NCBI GenBank assembly: GCA_958430865.1
Contig: CAUDNR010000295.1
Location: forward strand, 19,529 to 35,233
DNA from: Entrophospora sp. SA101
Lineage: Eukaryota > Glomeromycota > Glomeromycetes > Entrophosporales > Entrophosporaceae
Direction: 5' to 3'
Length of the DNA stretch: 15,705 nucleotides
Below the pieces are notes generated by a model. The model was not told where the DNA came from and made no database searches. It worked only from the letters and a program-made list of their open reading frames with translations. Position 1 is the stretch's first letter, and the number at the start of each line of letters is the position of its first letter. The translations under genes and the position numbers were made by a program. Below are positions 8,287-15,705 of this stretch, in pieces.

Positions 8287-8680
8287 GGGTCCGAAATATT
8301 ATATAAACTATTAGATGAGATAATACTCATATTAGAAACCTCTATGTCGTTTTGATCATTCAAAAAATTATCAGTTTGTCCATTAAAAATCATTTTCGTT
8401 GTCATTAAAGTACTCACCATAATAATTATTGCTACCTAGTTTACTATACAACTTTTACTAAGAATATTATTATTACCACTGTTATTATTATTATTCCCTA
8501 ATTATATTTTTTTTACAAAAAAGAAAACCAGCCAGCTGACATCACTAAATAGGATTTAAGGTATGAAAATCAAATTCCGTATTATTTATACACAGACGCT
8601 GTCCTCTACACTCTCTTTTACTTTCTCATTTTTATCAAAAAAAAAAAATATTTTGTCCAGCCGTTTTCAATCTTGATTGG
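8287..8680. other. Intergenic stretch
   Basis: AT-rich sequence with short ATT/TTA trinucleotide runs near 8465-8495. The minus-strand frame at 8229-8420 is mostly read-through of the 16-bp repeats (its end, DTLPTRHF and DRTLYRQSK, is the repeat translated), so it is not counted as a gene. Confidence 0.45.
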
Positions 8681-8689
8681 GGACTATGG

Positions 8690-9620
8690 GTACAAAAAAT
8701 CAAATTTTTTACCCATACCAGCATTTCAAACCATCGCCTGCCATACACTACTCTATAACCTCGTTCTCTTAATAGATTTTCAACATGATAATTGGTATTT
8801 CTTGGAACCTATCCAATCATAAAGATAATAAGTATCTCTTATATTCCACGTTAGGTATTATAGGTCTAGGCACAAATTTATTGTGCTCTGAAATCGTCTT
8901 AGCGATACACAATGCGTATTGCTGTGGAGTCTCGGGATTCTTTATCTTGTGAGGAGTTATACCTAAAAATTTTTTTCATCGGAGTATTACCCTTCCTTAC
9001 TACTTCCCAAATTCTTTTCGATTCTGCTTCTTATAATTTATCCAAGCTTGTTGTATAATTCTTATATGGCCAAAATCGGTTTTATGTCTAGAACATTCAC
9101 AATCCCAATGTTTCTGCATCAGGTCGCTAGATTCGAGAATTTCTACATATCTGCTTCTAAAGTGGTTAAATATTCTCCTAGGTTTTGCATTAACATTAAC
9201 ACAATCAGTTTCCAACATCTGAAGTAGATTGCAGTTCCATTCTTAAATGGTTCGGGTCTATGATAATTATAATCTTCTAACATACCTTTGAGATAAGAAG
9301 CAAATATACAGAAGTGATGGTATACATTAAATCTTTCCTGAGATATATTAAATCTTGAAGACCGGTTCTAAGTCGCACCGCCCATTGAATAAGGTTTCCA
9401 TTCTGTCGAACGATAGACAAGTAGTCATATAATCAAAGAGTTGCCTTAAGTGGTTACTTCTAGAACCATGATAATTCAAGATATGTGAGATAACATATTT
9501 CATGTCACATTCTGATCTAATATTAAAGGATTCAGAAACGTTCTTTCTTTTTTGTCGATGATAGTATGAATGGTAAAATCTGACATATTTAACAATTATA
9601 ATAAGTTTAACGATTTTTAT
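8690..9620 (-). pseudogene. Long decayed minus-strand gene, family unknown
   Basis: Reading down the minus strand, coding-like segments follow with frame changes. About 9620-9365 includes FYHSYYHRQKRKNVSESF, SECDMKYVISHILNYHG and LRQLFDYMTTCLSFDRMETL. About 9420-9270 includes NLIQWAVRLRTGLQDL and a hydrophobic YLLLISKVC. 9218-9000 includes ILESSDLMQKHWDCECSRHK and HIRIIQQAWINYKKQN. About 8970-8820 includes FLGITPHKIKNPETPQQYAL and FVPRPIIPNVEYKRYLLSL. About 8815-8700 includes ERGYRVVYGRRWFEMLVWV. All lie on one strand in consistent order, so they probably descend from one gene (possibly transposon-derived). Numerous frameshifts and stops make it inactive. I do not recognise the family. The 5' part lies inside the duplicated 389-bp block. 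Confidence 0.5.
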
Positions 9621-9891
9621 ACGACCTAGGGTTGCCTTCTGAAACTCATGAGTTTAGAATTAAACCCATTCTAAACTGGTTTAGAAAATGAGCCTTAATT
9701 TCTAAACTGTTCGAAACTCCTAAACTGTCTAAAAATCCCAAATCAAACAAATATTCTTAATCTTTATTTTTTATTTTTGCTTATTATTATTATTACTCAT
9801 TATTAATAAAGTTTTTAAAAAATAATAATTTTTTACATAATTTGGTGGAGGTGAAATTCTAGGAATTGCATCAAAATCAAATACTTCTGGA
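9503..9891 (+). repeat. 389-bp perfect direct repeat, copy 1
   Basis: Identical base for base, as far as I can compare, to 14904-15292 in the same orientation (constant offset 5401). The flanking bases differ on both sides. The block includes 5' coding relic sequence (9503-9620) plus the left end of the hAT element (from 9626), so its borders do not coincide with the element's borders. Confidence 0.95.
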
Positions 9892-10579
9892 TACCACAAG
9901 TCACAAAAGCCTTTAAAATTGAATGATCAATAAATTCCAGCACATTTTTTAATAATATCTCATCTTTATCCCAAAAATTAGCAAGTGATTGTGCATTTGC
10001 TTTATATGCTGCATTTACCAAAGATTCACTACTTACACCATCTCTTTCTGCAACAATATACATATATCTTTTTTGATATATTCACATTCATGTGCTAAAT
10101 GGACTTGCAGTTTATTAATAACTCCATTACTCCATTTACAATTACATGTTTTGCATTTGGCTCCAAAATGTCCTGGATGTTTTGAAGGATAACATTCAAA
10201 ATATTGCCAAACTGCATTTTTGAACTATTTATATCTACATTAATATTGTGATTAAAAAAAATTTATATATATTTTTAAGAAAGAGAAAAATTATATTAGA
10301 ACAAATAAATAAATTATTATATTTTTGTTGATTTAAACTAAACCAATGATTGAATTAATTGATTGATTAATTGTCAGAACAATAATGTCAAATAAAATAA
10401 ACTTTTGATAAAAACGTTCACTTGAAGAGAAAATGATTTTGATTATCATGGTATTAATTTTATGGATAGAAAATCGGAAAAATTCATTGATTCACGGAAA
10501 ATATCTGAAGTTTTGAAAATAGATTAGGGTTTCTAAACTAGATTAGAAAAGAGGTTAAAGTTTAGAAAGGAAACTCTAG
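9626..10579. mobile_element. Degenerate hAT element
   Basis: The left end reads CTAGGGTTGCCTTCTGAAAC. The reverse complement of the right end reads CTAGAGTTTCCTTTCTAAAC, matching at 15 of 20 positions, and the similarity continues inward through TTTAGAA/TTCTAAAC words for about 70 bases. Termini of the form TAGNG fit the general hAT end pattern (YARNG). Inside is a minus-strand BED finger, as in hAT transposases. An 8-bp target duplication is not evident, so the ends may be slightly off or old. At about 950 bp it is far too short for a full transposase and is a non-autonomous or deleted copy. Confidence 0.6.
9833..10218 (-). pseudogene. hAT transposase N-terminal fragment (BED finger)
   Basis: The minus strand encodes VWQYFECYPSKHPGHFG followed by CKTCNCKWSNGVINKLQVHL and AHEC. 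This is a BED finger with Cys-x2-Cys, 14 residues, His-x4-Cys and the preceding aromatic W/Y. After a frameshift within GATATATG (about 10065) it continues as YIVAERDGVSSESLV, an acidic linker and IDHSILKAFVTCGI, the helix that precedes the RNase H-like core in hAT proteins. A further frame change follows, then non-coding terminal sequence. There is no in-frame start codon (a stop lies just upstream). The catalytic core is absent. It is a dead, internally deleted copy. Confidence 0.7.
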
Positions 10580-10982
10580 ATGTAAGAGACAAGTTAGTGT
10601 AGAACAAAGAAAAAAAACAAACCTTAAACTTGAATATTAAATAGAAATTTTGGCCGCAAAATTTCACAAGAATATACAACCTTTGAAAAGATATTGACAT
10701 CTCATACACAAATGCTTCATTGTCTGATAAAAAAGTTGAGAATTTTTAATAAACTTCTTATACATATCATATTAATATATTATATTTTAACGGATAGGTT
10801 GGACAATTAGGAAATTTTTTCCAAAAATCCACTATGTCGAGAAGGTTTTTATTATGGAACCGTTCTTGAACTTTTATTCGTAAAACCGAGATTTTTTAAT
10901 TAGTACTAGTACCACTAAATCGAGATTATTTCTGATTGTCGTACGCCACCAGATAATCCTTTTTTTTTTTTTTGGTAAAAAC
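10580..10982. other. Intergenic stretch upstream of the N/S-rich relic
   Basis: No gene is supported. It contains a T13 run at about 10961-10973 shortly before the ATG at 10983, and the region may include the former promoter of the downstream relic. Confidence 0.4.
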
Positions 10983-11154
10983 ATGTACGCGTATGATGAT
11001 TATTTATTTTCTTTAGAATGTTGGGTTAAAACAATTAACGAAATTGATGAAAGGAAAAAACATTTACACAACAAGAGGTATTTAGTTTATTTGTGATAAT
11101 ATGTAATTATAATTATTTTTTTTGAATTAAAATAAAGATGACAATAATAATATA

Positions 11155-11470
11155 TAACAATAATGATAATGATAGCAGTAGATATATGATAATTATGGAA
11201 GTAATAATAACACCAATAATAACAGAGCTAGAAATGATAATAATAATAATAACAGTAGTAGTAGATATGGTAACTACGAAAGTAATAATAATGGAACTAG
11301 AAACAATGACAATAAAGATAATAATAAGTAGTAGCAGATATGGTAACTACGGAAGTAATAATAATAGAACTAGAAACAATGATAATAATAATGATGATAT
11401 AACGATAGTAATAATATATATGGTAATTATGGAAGTAATAATAACACCAGTAAAGCTATATAAGAATAAT
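11155..11470 (+). repeat. Imperfect 75-85 bp tandem repeat, about four units
   Basis: Units start near 11174, 11249, 11327 and 11407. Each contains AGATATGGTAACTACGGAAG or a variant, followed by AATAATAAT runs and, in the first three, an AG(A/C)...GCTAGAAA or ACTAGAAA word. Translated in the best frame each gives YGNYGSNNN plus an Asn/Asp-rich spacer. Frameshifts between units show that the coding function is lost. Trinucleotide runs (AAT, GAT, AGT) extend to about 11640. Confidence 0.65.
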
Positions 11471-11639
11471 GATTATGATGATGATGATGATAATATCAGC
11501 AATAATATATCAGTAATGATAATGACAGTAGTAGTATTGTAGTAGATATGGAGGCAATATAACTAGAATAATAATAATAACAATAATAATAGTCATGCTA
11601 GTAGCTACAATAATAGCAACAATAACATTCACGGGCTCA

Positions 11640-12010
11640 AAAGAAGGACAAATCGGGAAGGTTATGTGAAATTCGTGAATTATTGAAAGTTGATGAAAAA
11701 ATATATGATTTTTACTTGATAATCTTTTATACTCTATATGAATTTATTTATAATTATTTACATACTTTATTAAAGGATTATTCCTTAGAAATAAATATTA
11801 TATAATTTTCTATATGGATAACCCTTTTTCTTTTTACTACAAAAATAATGCTTGATAAATTTCCATATGGCAGGATTAGCACTCAATGTTTTATGTATGA
11901 TGCTACATTAACTTAAATTCACCAATGACCGCAATACCAAGAAGCATTTGCATATAATGCAAATTATCAGCATAACAGGATCTGGACAACAACCACATAA
12001 TTTTTTCATC
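11640..12010 (+). other. Poorly preserved middle of the N/S-rich relic
   Basis: After the EIRELLKVDEKIYDF segment the frame becomes AT-rich and uninformative. At about 11930-11995 a Q/N-rich frame (YQEAFAYNANYQHN) appears and then shifts into the next segment. No independent gene is seen. Confidence 0.35.
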
Positions 12011-12471
12011 GCAAGCAGATAGTGCCAAATAAAGTGGTATGCCTTAAAACGAGGTTATGAAAATGCATTGTGTATCCTCAATAAAGACCAAGGACCAAAT
12101 GTTTTACGTCCTCCCAATAGATATAATCATAACGAATTCTGGCTACAAACTGGTAATTTTTTATTATTTCCATGATTGTTTAATTTAAAACAACATATTT
12201 ATTATTCTTGGATATGTTCTAAATGGCATATATATAGAAGATAAAATGTAGATTGTCATCGTCATCCAAGTAGAGATAAAAGAAGAATGCATAGATATTG
12301 ATCTTGCTCACTATCAAGAGATCGTAGATCTCGTTCTCATTCTCGTTCTTGAGATCGTCGAAGTCATCAAAGAAATAATCACCAACATTAATTATTTTAA
12401 CTGGCTTAAATAAATAGTTTTAAAATTTATCTTTATATTTTACATATATATCTGTTTTTTTTAATTATATT

Positions 12472-12840
12472 AATGTCGATTGATCTTTACGTAATTCTGT
12501 TACACGATCAAATTCTCTGACAGACCAATCCATTTCTAGTTAGCTAGCCAATTTCATTATTACTGACTGACCTGAGTTTTGGGTGTCACCAGAGATGATT
12601 ATTTTTTGGCTGCCTTGATGAAATATCAGCTGTTATCACAAGCGATAAGTGATGCATTCCATGTATCTAGGGCATTTATATTGATTGAATAGTCTAATAG
12701 TGCATAAGCTGGTGTACCAAGTTTTCCTTTCCCTACCCCTTCAATGAGAAATGCAGTTCCATTATCAGCCGCCAACTGAAATAGTCGCGTAAAGAAATTC
12801 CGATGGCGGAGAATTTCCCTGAAAATAATGAAATGATTTC
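12472..12840 (-). pseudogene. Minus-strand coding relic, family unknown
   Basis: From about 12839 to a stop at 12626-12628 the minus strand reads IIFREILRHRNFFTRLFQLA, then ADNGTAFLIEGVGKGKLGTP and YALLDYSIN..ALDTWNASL. A neighbouring frame then gives KIIISGDTQNSGQSVIMKLA and, past one stop, LEMDWSVREFDRVTELRKDQ, to about 12472. The region is noticeably richer in G and C than its surroundings and has good protein composition, so it is derived from a real gene. A frameshift near 12620 and an internal stop break it. A third frame upstream (12895-12790, including ALTNQPVGLKSF) is also open, so the true reading there is uncertain. I cannot assign a family. Confidence 0.5.
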
Positions 12841-13123
12841 AACCCTACGGGTTGATTTGTAAGTGCATAATCACAAGTACTATAACGTCCTCTAAAAAAG
12901 TAAAATGGATACCAACAAGTGGTGTCACACGTTTCTTTATTTGCATACTAATATTACTTTCCTTTTAGCCATAGCATAAAAAAATATAACTTGGCTGATG
13001 ACTTTATTGAATTATATCAAGCCTTGCGCAAAATTTATGTTAGGCTTTATGATATTAAATAGTGTTGGTCGTCAAAACCATTTGAAGAGGCAACAAAAAA
13101 AATTCGAGTGATAGACGTGTGAC
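12841..13123. other. Intergenic or relic 5' flank
   Basis: Minus-strand frames remain partly coding-like down from about 12900 but without a start codon or clear splice sites. A near-palindrome CAACCCTACGGGTTG lies at 12840-12854. Nothing else is recognised. Confidence 0.35.
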
Positions 13124-13190
13124 TAGGGTTGCGCTGGTTCAGATTCGTTTTTTTTTTTTTCAGGAAACCGAAAGACCGATTCCAAAACCA
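13124..13190 (+). mobile_element. Possible end of another hAT-like element
   Basis: CTAGGGTTGC at 13124-13133 repeats the first ten bases of the hAT element end at 9626. It is followed by a GGTTCAGATTCG...AGGAAACCGAAAGACCGATTCC pattern, reminiscent of short GGTTC/GAACC-rich ends of non-autonomous hAT elements. A matching opposite end was not found. The 72-codon plus frame at 13129-13347 starts within it and looks like chance. Confidence 0.3.
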
Positions 13191-13354
13191 TCGTTTAAAA
13201 GTATTTAATGTTATAGGAACATTAAATTTATTTATTTATTATACATTTTATTTGGTATCCATGACTTTATGTATTTATTTAACTCGCACTTTATTTAAAT
13301 TATTAACAGAAGAGAGATTTAATCGTGTTCGGATAGAATTAATTTGAAGGGTCA

Positions 13355-13773
13355 TTCGCATCATTCTTAAAAGCTTTCGATTAAAATCGAAATCCAAAAT
13401 CGAAATGGAAATTCGAATTTTATTGAATGAATGTACGAGCTTTTATTTAAAATGGCATTTAGATTAACGATTTCTCTTCTTGGAATCATCTCATTTATTT
13501 ATTTACACGATGTCATACACATTTAATTTGTATCGATCGAACATCGTCGTCTCTAATGAAACATTATGTATATATAAACAACTCGAATTGACAATAACTG
13601 TCCTTGAATAAAGAGCAAGATTCGACGTGAGAAATAATCAAATCATATCCTATTCAGTTGGATCATCATAATCTATTATTTTTATCTTCATCAAATTAAA
13701 TTCGCCCTAAAAATTAATCGGTGACATGATTAAAAAAATGAAATCATTCGTTACACAAAGGCCAGGTTCCAGA
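13355..13773 (+). repeat. 419-bp perfect inverted repeat, left arm
   Basis: Every base pairs with the reverse complement of 15287-15705 (coordinates sum to 29060 throughout, no gaps). The inner border is exact (13774 does not match 15286). The outer border is set by the window end, so the repeat may be longer. The arm itself has no convincing ORF. It includes a TCGATTAAAATCGA palindrome at 13377-13390 and GATCGATC-type words near 13533. Confidence 0.97.
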
Positions 13774-13923
13774 CTCTTTCAAAGACTTATAGAATTAATT
13801 CTTTCTACATATTATATTATGAAAAAAAATTTTTTTTTGATCAGAAGTTTCCGCCAGAAATCAATTTTAAATATTTATTTATTGAACAGCTGAACTATGA
13901 TACTCATAACCATATTTGGTCCC

Positions 13924-14029
13924 TATTATGTATTATACCAATGCATGATATAATACTGTATAATACCATATTAATATTAATATTAAATGTTAGTATTAAT
14001 ATAATGCGGTATCTTGGTGCATACTAATA
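13924..14029. repeat. Imperfect hairpin, MITE-like
   Basis: TATTATGTATTATACCA at the left edge is mirrored by TGGTGCATACTAATA at the right edge (about 14015-14029), and the centre folds through CATATTAATATTAAT against AGTATTAATATAATG. The total length is about 105 bases. It could be a very small non-autonomous element or an AT-rich foldback. Confidence 0.35.
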
Positions 14030-14370
14030 AAATTGGTAAAATTAAAATATTTTTATCCTCAATATTGATCAAGTTATGTAGGCATATGGGATTGTGAAAA
14101 AGAGAACAAGGATTAAAATTTTTATCTTTTGCAAGTAAGTTTCATGTGAAACATTAAGAAGTATTTAAACACCTTAAATTCCTTTGAATAATACTCAATA
14201 ATAAATTGCAATAAAACCATTACATAATAAAAATCATATAATAAAACTATCGATAATCAGAAAATCACCCTTGTTTAATTAATTACCTATTAAACCATTG
14301 TTTCAAGACTGCGTTATAATTATCACGCTAAAGTCACGATATCCGACAATATTACATTCATCAAAATAAA
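14030..14370. other. 5' flank of the hAT transposase gene
   Basis: AT-rich, no ORF. It would include the promoter of the downstream transposase gene, but no clear TATA or element end is identified. The start codon context is AAAATAAAATGGGA. Confidence 0.4.
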
Positions 14371-14916
14371 ATGGGAAAACCCAAAAGTGAAGTTTGGAGA
14401 CATTATACTATATACGGCACCGAGACAAATGCTCCGACAGTAAAATGCAATTATTGTGATAAAACATACAAACAAGGAGTTGCAACAAGGATGCAAGCAC
14501 ATTTGAACGACGAATGCAACAATGCCCCAGAAAATTCAAAAGTGAAAAATAAAAAACCTTTGGCTCGTTCTTTTGAAAATACAGATATATCATTATCTTC
14601 CAATACTTCTAAAAAAAATAAAAATTCAATTACACTTGACGATTCCTTGGATACAATGTCAGGCGAAGAACAAAAAAAATTAGAAATAATGCTGGCTAAA
14701 GCATTATACTCGAGTAATATTTCAGCCGACTTTATAGAAAATCCTTATGTGGTGGAACTTTTTAAGAAATTAAAACCATCATTTAAATTACCCAATAAAA
14801 AATCACTTTCTGATGAATTGTTAGATAACATTTATTATGAATCTAAACATAATATAGAAGAAGTTATTTCAAATGCACAAAATTTAACTTTGGTTTATTG
14901 TTCTGTCACATTCTGA
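14371..14916 (+). pseudogene. hAT transposase, N-terminal part with BED finger, truncated
   Basis: The ATG at 14371 opens MGKPKSEVWRHYTIYGTE, a typical BED-finger start. The finger uses C26-x2-C29, 14 residues, H44-x4-C49 and the aromatic W9 and Y12; BED fingers bind transposon-end DNA. A Ser/Lys/Asn-rich linker (about 50-100) follows. Next comes the conserved hAT segment LEIMLAKALYSSNISADFIENPYVVELFKK...LPNKKSLSDELL (about 104-152) and a helix ending NLTLVY. In hAT proteins this point immediately precedes the first catalytic Asp (DGW-like) of the RNase H fold. Here the sequence switches at 14904 into the 389-bp repeat, which supplies the last few codons and a stop. The DNA-binding part is intact and the catalytic core is absent. 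At 181 residues it is a fraction of a normal 600-800. Confidence 0.85.
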
Positions 14917-15292
14917 TCTAATATTAAAGGATTCAGAAACGTTCTTTCTTTTTTGTCGATGATAGTATGAATGGTAAAATCTGACATATTTAACAATTAT
15001 AATAAGTTTAACGATTTTTATACGACCTAGGGTTGCCTTCTGAAACTCATGAGTTTAGAATTAAACCCATTCTAAACTGGTTTAGAAAATGAGCCTTAAT
15101 TTCTAAACTGTTCGAAACTCCTAAACTGTCTAAAAATCCCAAATCAAACAAATATTCTTAATCTTTATTTTTTATTTTTGCTTATTATTATTATTACTCA
15201 TTATTAATAAAGTTTTTAAAAAATAATAATTTTTTACATAATTTGGTGGAGGTGAAATTCTAGGAATTGCATCAAAATCAAATACTTCTGGA
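14904..15292 (+). repeat. 389-bp perfect direct repeat, copy 2
   Basis: Exact copy of 9503-9891, inserted into or joined to the hAT gene at 14903/14904. It overlaps the start of the right inverted-repeat arm by six bases (15287-15292, TCTGGA). It carries a hAT terminus (CTAGGGTTGCC at 15027-15037) but also about 120 bases from outside that element. Confidence 0.95.
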
Positions 15293-15705
15293 ACCTGGCC
15301 TTTGTGTAACGAATGATTTCATTTTTTTAATCATGTCACCGATTAATTTTTAGGGCGAATTTAATTTGATGAAGATAAAAATAATAGATTATGATGATCC
15401 AACTGAATAGGATATGATTTGATTATTTCTCACGTCGAATCTTGCTCTTTATTCAAGGACAGTTATTGTCAATTCGAGTTGTTTATATATACATAATGTT
15501 TCATTAGAGACGACGATGTTCGATCGATACAAATTAAATGTGTATGACATCGTGTAAATAAATAAATGAGATGATTCCAAGAAGAGAAATCGTTAATCTA
15601 AATGCCATTTTAAATAAAAGCTCGTACATTCATTCAATAAAATTCGAATTTCCATTTCGATTTTGGATTTCGATTTTAATCGAAAGCTTTTAAGAATGAT
15701 GCGAA
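15287..15705 (-). repeat. 419-bp perfect inverted repeat, right arm
   Basis: Reverse complement of 13355-13773 without a mismatch. It continues to the last base of the window, so its true end is not seen. The loop between the arms is 1513 bp. Confidence 0.97.

Larger units (their letters stand above)
10983..12391 (+). pseudogene. Decayed gene with N/S/Y/G-rich repeats and RS-rich tail
   Basis: An ATG at 10983 opens MYAYDDYLFSLECWVKTINE, ending at a donor after 11077 (intron 11078-11137). The next segment is Asn/Ser-rich with recurring SRYGNYGSNNN motifs. After several frameshifts come EIRELLKVDEKIYDF (about 11670-11715) and, at about 12010-12152, IKWYALKRGYENALCIL and LRPPNRYNHNEFWLQT. An intron (12153-12251) leads to RHPSRDKRRMHRY and an RS-rich end (SRDRRSRSHSRS) with in-frame TGA codons at 12299-12301 and 12350-12352, stopping at 12391. 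RS-rich tails are typical of RNA-processing proteins, so a nuclear RNA-binding role is possible but inferred. I do not recognise the family. That all segments belong to one gene is likely from strand and order, not proven. Confidence 0.5.

Noticed and set aside
8229..8420. 63-codon minus ORF
   Set aside because: Its C-terminal third is the translation of the 16-bp repeat units, and the rest has no recognisable protein feature.
9989..10192. 67-codon plus ORF rich in Cys and His
   Set aside because: It is antisense to the BED finger of the hAT fragment; its Cys/His content is a mirror effect.
11138..11542. 134-codon plus ORF rich in Ile, Met and Val
   Set aside because: This is the wrong frame of an AAT/GAT/AGT repeat tract. 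The neighbouring frame gives the periodic YGNYGSNNN motif, and long stop-free frames are expected in such repeats.
13129..13347. 72-codon plus ORF starting MRWFRFVFFFF
   Set aside because: It starts inside a hAT-like terminus and a T-run, and is hydrophobic translated AT-rich DNA with no domain.
1..15705. tRNA genes, rRNA, CRISPR arrays, toxin-antitoxin or phage modules
   Set aside because: No cloverleaf with a GTTCRAATC arm, no rRNA-like segment, no regularly spaced repeats with unique spacers, and no bacterial-type operon was seen; introns and polyadenylation-like signals mark the DNA as eukaryotic.
13355..15705. Long terminal inverted repeats of an intact autonomous transposon
   Set aside because: The enclosed transposase lacks its catalytic core, the interior contains a copied block from 5.4 kb away, and one arm joins that block at a microhomology, so a rearrangement or assembly artefact fits better. 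The outer ends are not fully visible, so this is not excluded.

Overview
The window is very AT-rich eukaryotic DNA with short spliceosomal introns (60-102 nt, GT...AG, donors such as GTAAGT or GTATGT, one exact TACTAAC branch site). With a clear NOP56 homologue, BED-finger hAT transposase fragments and many decayed gene relics, it looks most like a repeat-rich, low-GC fungal genome. An arbuscular mycorrhizal fungus (Glomeromycotina, Rhizophagus-like) is my best guess; that is inference from style and remembered families, not a database result.

Layout. 1-3200 is mostly non-coding, with short decayed coding segments (1696-1869 minus, 2027-2444 minus, 2726-3033 plus), a 15-unit degenerate hexamer tract and a GATTCGA-rich inverted-repeat patch. 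3252-5048 (minus) is a multi-exon gene of an unrecognised family with at least five intact splice junctions but several stops and frameshifts. 5398-7055 (plus) is a six-exon NOP56 gene, divergently oriented from it. It is complete through the NOP domain, lacks the usual lysine-rich tail, and is broken only by one extra A in an A8 run. 7400-8290 holds two small DNA-transposon-like elements. 8690-9620 (minus) is an unrecognised coding relic. 9626-10579 is a degenerate hAT element with imperfect terminal inverted repeats and a minus-strand BED finger. 10983-12391 (plus) is a decayed gene with N/S/Y/G-rich repeats and an RS-rich tail. 12472-12840 (minus) is another relic.

13355 to the window end is the most unusual part. 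A perfect 419-bp inverted repeat (13355-13773 and 15287-15705) encloses the 5' part of a hAT transposase gene (14371-14916). That gene is interrupted by an exact 389-bp copy (14904-15292) of sequence also present at 9503-9891. The direct-repeat copy and the inverted arm meet at a 6-bp microhomology (TCTGGA). This looks like a very recent replication-based rearrangement, or a chimeric assembly end.

No tRNA, rRNA, CRISPR array or bacterial-type operon was seen. Apart from NOP56 (box C/D snoRNP core), the genes do not form a recognisable pathway. I did not find a convincing new biological system; the best leads are the terminal palindromic rearrangement and the unknown multi-exon family.
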